Shown: one piece after another, positions 48,342-58,957 of the stretch
Layout: every line of letters begins with the position of its first letter
Numbering within the stretch: the first letter of the stretch is position 1
From: Coenobita brevimanus
Taxonomy: Eukaryota > Arthropoda > Malacostraca > Decapoda > Coenobitidae
Assembly: GCA_032717465.1 (NCBI GenBank)
Contig: CM064715.1
Location: 41,943,159-42,007,158 of the forward strand
DNA: 64,000 nucleotides
Direction: 5' to 3'
The notes under the pieces: generated by a model
What the model was told of the DNA's origin: nothing
What the model saw: only the letters and a program-made list of their open reading frames with translations
Database searches by the model: none
Position numbers and translations under genes: made by a program

Positions 48342-49090
48342 CAGCTTTGTTTTGTTTTATTGTTTTATTGGGGCTTAATGGCCATCACCCTCCTGGTGGG
48401 GTATTAGGCCAGCCTCGTGTGTAGGTCTAATGGGATCAAACTCCTGCATCGCACAAAAAAACGCCGATCTAGGGGACCAGTCGAGTAGGGAGCATGTGGT
48501 AGAATGCTCGTAGATCGGCCAGCCGCACCTCCTCCCCCCTGACCATAAGCACAGGTCGTATTTCCTCACCCTGGTCGGCAGCCCGGAGCAGATCGTATAA
48601 GGTGGAATAGGTCGTTGCTCCGAGCTGGTACGACCGGGTGTGGGCGCTGAGGGCCAGGAGGTGTCGGTAGGAGGCTACGTCTAGCCGATCCTTGAGGTCA
48701 ATGATGGAGGGGCGAGATGGGATGCCCTCCATCATCGGAGGAGGGGAGGACCCAGTGACCTCCTCCCCGGCCGAGGAGCCGGTCGACGCATCCTCGGCCA
48801 TGGAAGTAGTGTCTGAAGAGTCCTGCCCCTCCTCTGTCATCGATGGTGGGTCGTGGACGTCAGCGGTGGTCTGGGCCGTATTCTCGTCCGTAGCTGGGTC
48901 AGTAACCGTGATAGCAGTCCGCCTGTTGAGGGGAGCCTCCAGCCTAAGCCGTTTCCTCGGGGTGGTGCGAGGGGCAGCAGGTCGTGGCTGCTGAGCCTGA
49001 CGCTCCCGTCGGCGAGGAACCGAGTGTACATCGCGGACGAAGCACTCGGGGATGATAAGGCTGGGCAGCCCATTCTCCTCATAGATCTTA
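48342..49090 (-). mobile_element. GC-rich insert carrying a ~205-codon open frame and A-rich tail
   Basis: The minus strand is open from the insert edge (about 49090, no start inside needed) to a stop at 48469. It has IYEENGLPSLIIPECFVRDV, a basic segment TPRKRLRLEAPLNRRT, then an acidic Ser/Thr-rich stretch (TEEGQDSSDTTSMAEDASTG). A compact end reads DLKDRLDVASYRHLLALSAH ... QLGATTYSTLYDLLRAADQG ... RPVLMVRGEEVRLADLRAFY. About 125 nt after the stop there are AATAAAACAATAAAACAAAA runs, then the LINE resumes. It looks like a 5'-truncated, reverse-transcribed 3' end of an unknown transcript or retroelement. The protein is not recognised. Confidence 0.65.
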
Positions 49091-49693
49091 GAGAGCGGTG
49101 AAGGGAAAGAGGAAGAAGTGGCTAAAGTGGTTACAGGATAGGGGTTCAGTCGAAATAAGAACTGAATATGCTGAGAGCAAGAAGCACGTAAAGAGACTAG
49201 TGAAGAGGAAAAAGAAGGAGGTAAATGAGGATCTAGGAAGAAAAATGAATGCGAACTATCCTGAAAATAGAAAGTTATTCTGGAAAGAGGTGAGGAAATG
49301 TAGAAGTGAAAGCGGCAAGAAATGGGATGATGTGAAGGATGCAGGTGGAGATGAAGTGAGGACCAGATGGAAAGAAAATTTTGAAAGCCTGATGAATAGG
49401 AATAGAGATGGCAGAGCAGCTGTAAACATGCTTGGTATTGGGGATGTGCAGAGAAGGATTGCAGTGCCTGGAGACGTGACACTTGCACAGGTGAAGAGTG
49501 CTGTGAAGCGGCTGAAAAATGGGAAAGCAGCTGGGGTTGATGAGGTGTATGCAGAGATGCTTAAATGTAGTGGAGAGAAAGGAATGAGGTGCTTGTTGGA
49601 GATGTGTAAGAAGGCATGGATAAGTAAAGCTGTGCCTGCAGAATGGAAAAAGGCTGTGATTGTACCCCTGCACAAAAATAAAGGTGAACGAAG
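49091..49693 (+). mobile_element. (GAT)n-tail LINE, part 2 (linker and RT start)
   Basis: Encodes KKWLKWLQDRGSVEIRTEYA, NANYPENRKLFWKEVRKCRS and LKNGKAAGVDEVYAEMLKCS, then AEWKKAVIVPLHKNKGE. It is interrupted by a reverse-oriented GATA-tail fragment. Confidence 0.88.
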
Positions 49694-49822
49694 TCTATCT
49701 ATCTATCTATAGCCCGACGCCCTAATCCCGCAAAGGGTGGCCGCAGACAAAACGCCTCCAAGTCGCTCTGTCACCCACCATTTGACTACCCTCCCCCCAA
49801 CTCACCCCCCCCTCCCTCATAT
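49694..49822 (-). mobile_element. GATA-tail LINE 3' end inserted in the (GAT)n-tail LINE
   Basis: Plus-strand CTATCTATCTATCTATAGCC is the reversed tail. Then GACGCCCTAATCCCGCAAAG and GGTGGCCGCAGACAAAACGC match the family terminus. Host LINE codons resume at GTGCACGAATTATCGTGG. Confidence 0.88.
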
Positions 49823-51371
49823 AGTGCACGAATTATCGTGGCATAAGCTTACTGAGTGTGGTAGGGAAGGTATATGGAAGAATTATTATAAAGTAAGAGA
49901 GATATCAGAAGTCCTAGTGAGTGATGAACAGGGTGGCTTTAGGAGTGGCAGAGGATATGTGGACCAAGTATTTGCAGTGAGACAGATAGTAGAGAAGGTT
50001 TGTGAGAAGGACCATAAGGTGTTTATGGCATTCATGGATCTGGAAAAAGCATATGAGAAAGTGGACAGAGAAGGATTGTGGAAAGTTTTGCGCAGGTACG
50101 GTGTAGAGGGTAAGCTGCTAGGTGCCGTCAAGAGTTTTTATGATGGTAGTGAAGCATGTGTCAGGGTTAATGGGCATCTAAGTGAATGGTTCACGATCAG
50201 TGTGGGCGTGCGACAAGGTTGTGTGATGTCCCCATATGGTTGTTCAATATGTGTATGGATGGGGTGATGAGAGAAGTAAAAACACGAGTAATGGAGAGAG
50301 GGATGGCATTGACAATGAATGGTGATGGATGGAGTATCTCAAATTTGTTGTATGCTGATGATGCAGTACTGCTTGCAAGTACCGGATAAGAACTTGGTAG
50401 GCTAGTGCAGAGTTTTGCTGATGTTTGTAAGCTTTGTTCCTTGACAGTAAATGTAGAAAAGAGTAAAGTGATGGTTATTGAGAGAGAAGGTGACTCCCAG
50501 TGCAATGTAACAATGAATGGAGAGAGACTGGAAATGGTGAGAGAGTTCAAATACCTGGGTACAGTGATAAAAAAGAGAGGAAAATGTGCAAAAGAAGTTG
50601 AAAGTAGAGTGACACAAGGAAGAAAAGTAGCTGGTGCAATGAAGGCCTTGATAAGAAACAGAGGCTTGAGTATTGCAGCTGCACGAGGTTTACATGAAGG
50701 AGTGTTAGTGCCAGCTTTAACATATGGAAGTGGGACTATGGTGTGGCATGAAAATGAAAAGTCAAGAGTAAGAGCAGTGGAGATGGGACTGCTGAGGAAT
50801 GTATGTGGAGTACCGAGGGCGGATAGGATACGAAATAAATGTGATTCGTGAAAGATGCGGAATGAGGAAGTCGGTGGACACCAGAATTGGAGAGTGTACT
50901 GAGATGGTATGGTCATGTGGAGAGAATGGATAACAATAGAGTGGTGGAGAAGGTAAATCTGAGAGAATTCGGAGGAGGGAGAAGGCGAGGTAGGCCAAGG
51001 AGAAGGTGAAGAGATATGGTAGATGAATATGTGAGGAAGAGAGGTTTGGAGGTCGGTGAAGCTAGGAACTGACAGGAGATCGAGCTGGCTGGATGAATTT
51101 TGTGAGCAGTGCATGATCAGGGATTTTTGGTACCCCATTTTAACGTGGCAACGTCTGGATTGACTCTGTCAGATACGATTATGTGAAGCTACAGAACGTG
51201 GTGAATGTTTTTGGCGTATCCGATAGAGCCAGGATTCCGGGGGCTTGAATGATGAGTGAATGGAAGCGTGGCCCATTGGACTGGGAAATTTTGGGCTGTC
51301 TAGACGTTGCTACTCCTCACCCTGCCCTAGGGTGGGAAAGGAGGTCTGGATGATAATGATGATGATGATGT
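49823..51371 (+). mobile_element. (GAT)n-tail LINE, part 3 (RT catalytic core to tail)
   Basis: Encodes KVREISEVLVSDEQGGFRSG, MAFMDLEKAYEKVDREGLWK, VGVRQGCVMSP (frameshift), SNLLYADDAVLLASTG and EFKYLGTVIKKRGKCAKEVE. A decayed C-terminus and 3' UTR follow, ending GATGATAATGATGATGATGA. It is the longest copy of this family here. Confidence 0.9.
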
Positions 51372-52189
51372 ATAAAACTACTTGCTGAAGGAGATGTGTC
51401 GCAAGATCCACCACCTTTTTGTTGTATAAGTACGCTTCACCCCTTTACAGCAATAAATATTATCAATCATTACAACAGCATAATGTAAAGATCGTTTTTG
51501 AATTACGCGGCTGAACTGTGGGTAATATTCTGGAAATGGAAAAATTTTCACACCTGACACTATTTGCAGCAATGTTTTGACTGGATAAAGGTATAAGAAA
51601 TAATGAAAGACAAAGGAATAATATATTAGGTTATAGAAAAAATATATATTTCAATTCTCAGGTTGAATAGTGTCAGCAGATCTGAAAATTTGCGGCAGTC
51701 GAGTGTCGTTTGACTGTAAATGCCCTTCTCAGCTCGGCAGCCCCACGGACCGCAAGGATGACGAGGTTTGTGGTGAATTTCTTGAGTAGTTTGACTGTCA
51801 TATGGTAACTTCCTTAGCTCAGGTTGCTTGTAAGGACAAGAAAAGTGCTCGTGCATGATTTTGTACGTGTTTCTTGTGCTTTGAAGTGGGTAAATTGAAT
51901 GAGATGAGCAAACACGTGGCCGCCCTGCCCAATGATGGCATGTATTAGCTGCTGAAAACCTGATGTATATTGTTTCTGAGGGTGGGCAGCCTCGACTGGA
52001 TGTGCTCTTCATACAATGCCTAATTTTCACGTACTATGGCAGTATGTAGGCAATTTTAGATAACCCTGTTAATGATGGCTTTTATTACGATATTCATGTT
52101 CATAGAGGTAAACTGTACCTGTGCCGAATGGTACCGTGAATGCCGCATTTTTATAAGCACGGGGCGCTGGAACATGGTTGAACAAAACT

Positions 52190-52620
52190 TACGGGTAAAA
52201 TTATAGTTTCAGCCAACCACAGAATTACGAGATTTGTATTAGTTTTAAAGGTGTTTTCGACAATTCTAAGACATGGCATTTTCATCGCATTTTTAATTTT
52301 ACTCGTGAAGATAGCCAAACTCAACCTTCAAGAGAAAATTAGTTTCGACGAAGGTGCCATACAATAAAAGTGCCTTAGAATTGTCAAAAATACTGAAAAA
52401 ACATCAATATATCGTAATTCTGTGGGTGGCTGAAACTATAAAAATATCTACCAAACCCAACCTTCAAGAGTAAATTAGTTGCGACAAAAATGCCATAGAA
52501 GAAAAGACTCTTAGAATTGTCAAAAATAACGAAAAAAAACATCAAAATATTGTAGTGCTGTGGCTGGCTGAAACTATAAAAATATCTCCTTATCTGGTTA
52601 ACTCGGGTAGGGCACATTCT
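52190..52620. repeat. ~140-bp repeat: one inverted plus two direct units
   Basis: Units share CTTAGAATTGTC, GTAATTCTGTGG and GGCTGAAACTATAAAAATAT. Direct units end near 52447 and 52586. A reverse-oriented unit starts near 52198 (ATAGTTTCAGCCAACCACAG). Together they could fold back. No coding capacity. Confidence 0.75.
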
Positions 52621-52949
52621 TCCCAAGAGTTACTGGCTGTGTTTTGGGGGGTCCTAGTCATGAATACAAGCATTGAAGCTAGATGGTCTGTTCCAGGTTA
52701 TACCAAGAGTTTTGACAGTTTTATGTACCTTAATTGGTGTTTTACATTAGTTTTACTAGGTATGTGTGTGTTGTGCCATAAGAAAACATGAAAAGCCAAT
52801 GTATGGTACTGGCATTTGTCATCGTTTGGGGATAATTATGTAATATCACTACATTCCTGTACATTGTACTGTGAAATGAAAGATACCAAAGTATCGTATA
52901 TATTGTTTATATGCTTGCATGCATTGGCTGTGGGCACCTAATGGCAGCT

Positions 52950-53103
52950 GTTGATGCTGCTTGATCTCAGGCAGCCTCCCTGTTCAGTCTCACATCCCAG
53001 TGTTAGGTGGGGGTGCCCATCAGCTCTTCATATTGCTTGATCTTAGGCAACTTCCCTGTTCAGTCTTTTATCCCAGTGTTAGGTGGGGGCACCCATCATT
53101 CAC
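52950..53103. repeat. ~77-bp tandem duplication
   Basis: CTGCTTGATCTCAGGCAGCC and TTGCTTGATCTTAGGCAACT each begin a unit that runs to TCCCAGTGTTAGGTGGGGG and CACCCATCA. Two units, about 85% identical by eye. Confidence 0.85.
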
Positions 53104-53299
53104 CCACTTAACCCCTAAAGACCTACGCCTCATGATCGTGCTTTTGTGTAATTTGACACGCCAGCCTATCCCACACAAAAAACTGGGGGAGGGTAACTCT
53201 GCCCCTTTGGTGACGTATATGGGATCAGACCAATGAAAGCTAGAGCGTCTGGGGTGGTATGGCATGATTGGCCTCCTAAGGTAGGGGAGAAGAACCCCC

Positions 53300-54383
53300 C
53301 TCCCCACTGTCACTTTACCTCCCTCAGCCTCATTGCATCATCACATTGTTCCCTAGGCTCCCAACCAACCATACCTCAACATACCTCATACAGTGGTGTG
53401 TGCATAGCAACCCTTCTCCCCTCCCTCCCCCCTATCCCTCCATCACTTCCCCCCTCTGACTTCCTCATGGCTGACATTACAATTTCTTCATCTGATGTAT
53501 TTTCTGCCAGCACTAGCCTCAGTACTAACAAGGCATATAGGCCTGATGGGGTCCCTCCTGTTCTCAAGAATTGTGCTTCTGTGCTTGCACCCTGCCTAGG
53601 CAAACTCTTTCGTCTTTGTCTGTCAACTTGTACCTTTCCTTCTTGCTGGAAGTTTGCTCTCATTCAGCCAGTCCCAAAGAAGGGTGACCACTCTCAACCC
53701 TCCAACTATCGTCCAATTGCTTTAACGTCCTGTATTTCAAAAGTTTTCGAGTCAGTTCTCAATAGAAAAATTTTAAGGCATCTTTCCTATCACAACCTTC
53801 TTTCTGATCGTCAGTACGGGTCCCATCAGGGACGCTCCACTGGCGATCTTCTCACCTACCTTTCAGACTTCTGGTCATCCTCCTTTCGGGACTTTGGCGA
53901 AAGCTTTGCCATTGCACTTGACATCTCAAAGGCTTTCGATTGAGTCTGGCGTAAATCTTTAATTTCCAAACTGCCCTCCTACGGTTTCTATCCTTCTATC
54001 TGTGCATCTCTAGCTTCCTTTCTGGTCATTCTATAGCCGCTGTTGTAGACGGCCATCATTCTTCTTCTAGATTTATCATCGGTGGTGTGTTCCTCAGGGC
54101 TCTGTCCTATCACCAACTCGCTTCCTTTTATTCATCAATGATCTTCTAAGTTGTACATCTAACCTTATCCACTCATACGCTGATGACTCCACCCTTCACC
54201 TTTCCATTCGGTTCCCGTGACGCCCATCTCAACAGGTACTTAACAAACAAGGGATGAGGCTATGGCACACCTAATGTCTGACTTGGCTCGTATCTCTGAC
54301 TGGGGTAAAAATAATATGGTTGTTTTTAATGCATCTAAGACTCAGTTCTTACACCTATCAACATGACAAAATCTTCCGCAGGT
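53300..54383 (+). mobile_element. Jockey-like LINE, 5' half (RT)
   Basis: Encodes STNKAYRPDGVPPVLKNCAS, LFRLCLSTCTFPSCWKFALI, PVPKKGDHSQPSNYRPIALT, FESVLNRKILRHLSYHNLLS and FAIALDISKAFD, then stop-VW where the host residue should be R. A decayed SYADDSTLHL block follows near 54175. It stops at 54383 in the middle of a codon run that resumes at 57806. Confidence 0.9.
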
Positions 54384-55752
54384 CTATCTATCTATCTATT
54401 GCCAGACGCCTCAATCCCGTTTGGGGTGGCCACAAACAAATCGCCTCCAAGTCGCCCTGTCCCCCGCCATTTCACTGCCCTGCTCCCAACTCACACCCCC
54501 CTCTCTCATATACCTCTCCATCTCATCCTCGGCCTCCCCCTCCCTCTTCCCCCGTCCACCTCACTCACATACACTCTCTCTGTCAGTCTTTCACCCTCCA
54601 TTCTCTCCACATGGCCAAACCACCTCAATGTGTTCTTCATAACGCTTCCTATTACATCCACATCAACACCACAACGCTCCTTTATATCCTCATTCGTCAA
54701 CCTGTCTCTCCTTGTGACTCCACAGGCTCCTCTTAACTCATTTCCACGGCTCTCACTCTTGACTTGTGTCCTTCCAACAGCATCCAAGCTTCACTTCCAT
54801 ACGATAGAGTTGGTATCACAATACTTTCATGTACTGTAGTAATTTTTTCACTTCCATGCTCACTTCCCTGTTTCTTATCACTGCTTTCAAAGAACCAGCA
54901 ACCTTTCTTCCCTGCTGTATCCTTTCAAGCACTTCACCCTCCAAACCTCCATCCTTACTCATCACACTGCCCAAGTACTTAAACGTACTCACATTTTCCA
55001 ATTCCTCATCATCCAACCTCGCTGTACATTCACTGACTTCACCCCTCTCAAAGACCATCACTTTACTCTTCCCTACATTCACCTTTAGATTCGTTTCTTA
55101 CACACTCTCCCAAACTCATCCACCAAGCCTTGCAGCTCCCCTTCGTCTTCACTCAACAACACAGTATCATCTGCAAACAACAGTACAGGGAGTTTCCAAA
55201 CACTATCCTCTCTCACCAGGGCCACTCCAACATCCACTACCCTACCTTGTACCTCTTTTATTACCCCATCCATGTACAGATTGAACAACCATGGAGACAT
55301 GACACATCCCTGTTTCAACCCAGCTTTCAAAGAGAAAAATTCACTTAGTTCACCATCCACACGCACTGCAGCCTTCGCACCATCATACATACTCTTCACA
55401 GCATTCAACGGCTTCCCATCTACTCCATATATTCTTAACACTTTCCACAATCCTTGTCTATCCACCCTGTCATATGCTTTCTCCAAATCCATGAAAGCCA
55501 CAAACAACTTCTTTCCCTTCTCTAGAAACTTTTCCACTAAAGATCTAAGAATGAATATCTGATCTACACAACCTCTTCCCTTCTTAAAGCCTCTCTGTTC
55601 TTCTCCAACTAATTTCTCTGTTCTTTCTCTAACTCCGTCATTAAGTATCCTACCATACACTTTTCCTATTATACTAAGAAGACAAATGCCCCTACGATTA
55701 CCACACACTTCTTTTTCCCCTTTTCCTTTGTACAAGGGAATAATTATACCTG

Positions 55753-56042
55753 GATGTGGTTGAGAAAATTAGGAGAAATACACTGAGGTGGTTTGGACAT
55801 GTGAAGAGAATGGAGAATGAAAGACTGACTAAGAGGGTGTATGTAGGTGAGGTGGAGGGAGGGAGAGGGAGAGGTAGACCTAGGATGAGGTGGAGGGATG
55901 GAGTTGAGAGGTATATGAGGGAGGGGGGGTGAGTTGGGGGGAGGGTAGTCAAATGGTGGGTGACAGAGCAACTTGGAGGCGTTTTGTCTGCGGCCACCCT
56001 TTGCGGGATTAGGGCGTCGGGCTTTAGATAGATAGATAGATA
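55753..56042 (+). mobile_element. GATA-tail LINE 3' end nested inside 54384-57790
   Basis: Plus-strand GATGTGGTTGAGAAAATTAG through TGAGGTGGTTTGGACATGTG to GGCGTCGGGCTTTAGATAGA. Host sequence is ATTATACCTG on the left and GACTTCCAATCC on the right. The unbroken site is seen at 60718-60740 in another copy. Confidence 0.9.
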
Positions 56043-57325
56043 GACTTCCAATCCTCCGGGACTCTACCTTCCTCCCAGGCCAATCTGCACATCTTCCACA
56101 TCCATTCTACTACTATCTCTCCCCCATGCTTCAGCATTTCACGACACACTCCATCAATTCCTGGGGCTTTCCTCGATTTAACTTTCTTCATTGCTTCCAC
56201 AACTTCTATCCTACTGATTTCTTCCTGTCTTCTCACCTCCCTCCTTCTCCCAGGCATTCCCCAGCCACTTATACTCACATTACTTCCATCCTCTATGTTC
56301 AACAATTCCTTAAAGTGTTCTCTCCATCTGCTCACTTTTACTCCCTTCTCCACTAGTAATCTACCATTTTTATCTTTCACTCCCCTGCTAACTACACTTC
56401 CACCCTGGCATACTCTTTTCACCTCTTTCCAGAACATTTTCTTACAGTCCCTCCACTTTACACTCAAATTCCTTCCAAATTCCTCATCCACTCTCTTACT
56501 AATATTTTCACCTCTCTCTTTCTTTCTACATATAACTCTCTCTTCCGCCTCTCAACTTCTTCCAGCCCCTATTTCTCATCCATTCATTGTATGCTTTTTT
56601 CTTTTGTGCCACAGCCTGTCTCGCCTCTTCAGTCCACCACGCTGTTCCTTGCACCCCCCTCCGTCTTCTCTTCCTTCCACACATCACATCACATGCCGCA
56701 CATATTTCTTCTGTAAATATCCTACAGACACCTTCCACGTCTCCCACCTGCTCCAATTCATATTTGCCCAATCATTCCTCCACTTCTCTCTTATACTTTG
56801 ACTTTTTCTCATCCTCTTGTAACCTTTCCACTCTCCTTACAACTACTCCTTCCTCTCGTCTTTCCCTTCTTCAATTCCTCCATCTTACTTGAATCCTAAT
56901 TCTGGCCACCACCAAGTAGTGGTCAGAAAGTCCACTCCCCCAACCTGTATAAGCTCTTGCATCCATCACACATCTTCGCATCCTTTCATCCACACACACA
57001 TAATCAATCATTGCCATCCTTTCATTCAGTTCACCACCCACCCTTCTCATCACTCGCCATGTATACCTGTGGATCATTTTATGCCTGAAGAGGATATTGG
57101 CTATCACCCTCCGAGCACAAATGTCCACTAACGCACTCCCATTCTCATCTATCTCAGCAGGCACACCCCACTCACCAACTATTCCATCCACCTTCACATT
57201 CCCAACTTTACCATTCATATCACCGATCAAAAACACTCTTACATTCCTTCCAAACTTTTCCATGCACACTTCTACATTTGTCCAGAACTCTTCTCTCACT
57301 CTTCTAGCACGATCTTGCATTGGCG

Positions 57326-57328
<3 letters not shown>

Positions 57329-57390
<62 letters not shown>
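57329..57390. repeat. (AC)31 microsatellite inside LINE endonuclease codons
   Basis: About 62 bp of AC (GT on the coding minus strand) between the endonuclease blocks WVIV and YAPMQDRARR. The related copy at 59477-59484 has only four TG units at the same place. Confidence 0.95.
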
Positions 57391-57394
<4 letters not shown>

Positions 57395-57805
57395 ACCCAC
57401 ATTTGTATTCCAACTTTCAACTTTGCCCACACAATCCTTGACCCAAGTGATCCATACTGTCTTATGCTCTTCCATCTTTTACTCACAACTGTACATACTC
57501 CTTCCTTTGCCCTCTCATTCTCACCTGCTCCTGCACATATACCCCATCCATACTCCCATTCTCTCACAGTTTCTCCTCTCCATTTTGTTTCAGTTATTCC
57601 ACATATATCCACTTTCGCACCCTCAAGCACCTGGACAATCTCTCTCTCTTTCACCTTATCATTCGCTTCTCTTACATTCCACATTCCGATAACCATGTCC
57701 TTTGTCCGGTCCTTGGTCGTCATCGTTTGGTCAGTCCTTGTCCGAGGCTTATTGTTTGTTTTTTTTAGTTGTGTTCCGGGGAGGGGCACAAATCCTCCGC
57801 CACAG

Positions 57806-58525
57806 GTATACCCACTAATGTTTAATAATATTCAGCTTAATCCTGCATCATCCTTGAACATGTTTGGGGTTTCATTTACTCGGGACTTATCTTGGAAAGA
57901 TCATATTACATCTCTTGTAAAATCTGCTTCCAAGAGATTGGGTGTGCTAAGCCGACTCCGCTCTTTCTTTACCCCTGCACAATTGTTAACTCTATACAGG
58001 GGTTTTATCCACCCCTGTTTGGAGTACAACTCTCATGTGTGGGGAGACTCCCCACATACAGCTCTTCTCAATAGGGTGGAGTCAGAGGCTTTTCATCTCA
58101 TTAACTCTCCTCCTCTTACTGACTCCCTTCAACCTCTGTCTCTTCGCCGCACTGTTGCATCTTTATCTCTTTTCTATTGCTACTTTAATGGTCACTGCTC
58201 CTCTGAACTGTCTGCTTGCATTCCTCCACCTCTACGACGGGCACGTGGCACCCGTCTGGCAGCAAACTCTCATCCCTTTTCTGTCCAACTCTCTAATGCA
58301 AGAGTTAACTGTTACTCCCAGTCTTTCATTTATGCAACAGGTCAACTCTGGAACTGTCTCCCTCTGTCTGTATTTCCTGCTGCCTATGATCTCCAGTCTT
58401 TCAAACGCAGTGTGGCCAGGCATCTCAAAATGATCGAATCTTGAATTTGGCTCTCTGTTGTATTTTGTTTTTCTCTTGGAGGGAACTGTTGTTGCAGGTT
58501 CATGGCCTTTGGTTCCTTCTTCCTC
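57806..58525 (+). mobile_element. Jockey-like LINE, 3' half
   Basis: Continues 53300-54383: VYPLMFNNIQLNPASSLNMF, FTRDLSWKDHITSLVKSASK, LGVLSRLRSFFTPAQLLTLY, RGFIHPCLEYNSHVWGDSPH and ATGQLWNCLPLSVFPAAYDL, stopping at 58444. The 3' UTR ends GGTTCCTTCTTCCTC, then A19 (58526-58544) and (GA)n. This half is an unbroken frame of about 210 codons. Confidence 0.93.
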
Positions 58526-58564
58526 AAAAAAAAAAAAAAAAAAAGAGAGAGAGAGAGAGAGAGC

Positions 58565-58957
58565 CACACACACTCCACCTCCACTTTTCGCCTGGCTTGT
58601 TTTGTTGCTATGGGCGTTTATCACACTGACATTTCATGCCTAGGGAACACTTCACATTGACATTACTGTAGTTTTGTATATATAATTATTTACCATAAAT
58701 AATGTATTTTCTGTACATTTTCTATTTTCGCCCGTGGGGGATTGGTAACTTTTTTGCATCTTTGATGGGCGATTGTGTGACAACTTTTTGGTCAATCTGG
58801 CTGAAACATACATTTTGAGGTGTGTAAATTAAGTCTCTTGAAATGTGGAAGATAATTTTTTACCATGGTGAAAGTTGAAAAATCGACCCAGTTTTGTGGC
58901 TGGAGAGGACAGACCTGCTGAGCAAATTGCATACTTTAGAGGTTAATGTAGCGATAC
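58565..58957. other. No recognised element
   Basis: AT-rich spacer between the jockey-like tail and the next LINE. No coding resemblance. Confidence 0.4.

Larger units (their letters stand above)
54384..57790 (-). mobile_element. GATA-tail RTE-like LINE, nearly full length, inserted in the jockey-like LINE
   Basis: Inserted between imperfect ~15-bp copies of the host (CAAAATCTTCCGCAG left, CAAATCCTCCGCCACAG right). From 57790 downward: endonuclease (VREANDKVKEREIVQVLEGA, DICGITETKWRGETVREWEY, FLIGDMNGKVGNVKVDGIVG, GLSDHYLVVARIRIQ). Then the linker, and RT (KAPGIDGVCREMLKHGGEIV, VAFMDLEKAYDRVDRQGLWK, GLKQGCVMSPWLFNLYMDGV, LFADDTVLLSEDEGELQGLV). The C-terminus (WFGHVERMEGERLTERVYVS) and a TAGATAGATAGA tail follow. 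The frame is broken by a (GT)n expansion, point frameshifts and a nested insert at 55753-56042. About 3.1 kb without the insert, consistent with the RTE clade. Confidence 0.92.

Noticed and set aside
49091..49488. 5' part of the 339-codon minus-strand frame
   Set aside because: The part upstream of 49090 is antisense LINE. Only the portion inside the GC-rich insert is considered meaningful.
50197..51138. 313-codon minus-strand open frame
   Set aside because: It is the antisense shadow of the LINE reverse transcriptase, with no family resemblance of its own.
47850..51432. LTRs flanking a retrotransposon (direct repeats at both ends of the 47935-51371 LINE)
   Set aside because: The element between is a non-LTR LINE with a (GAT)n tail, the repeats lack TG...CA ends, and the same arm occurs a third time inverted at 47310.
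57320..58444. 374-codon plus-strand open frame starting in the (AC)n run
   Set aside because: It starts in microsatellite and antisense LINE sequence and then enters the jockey-like LINE C-terminus, so it joins unrelated elements.
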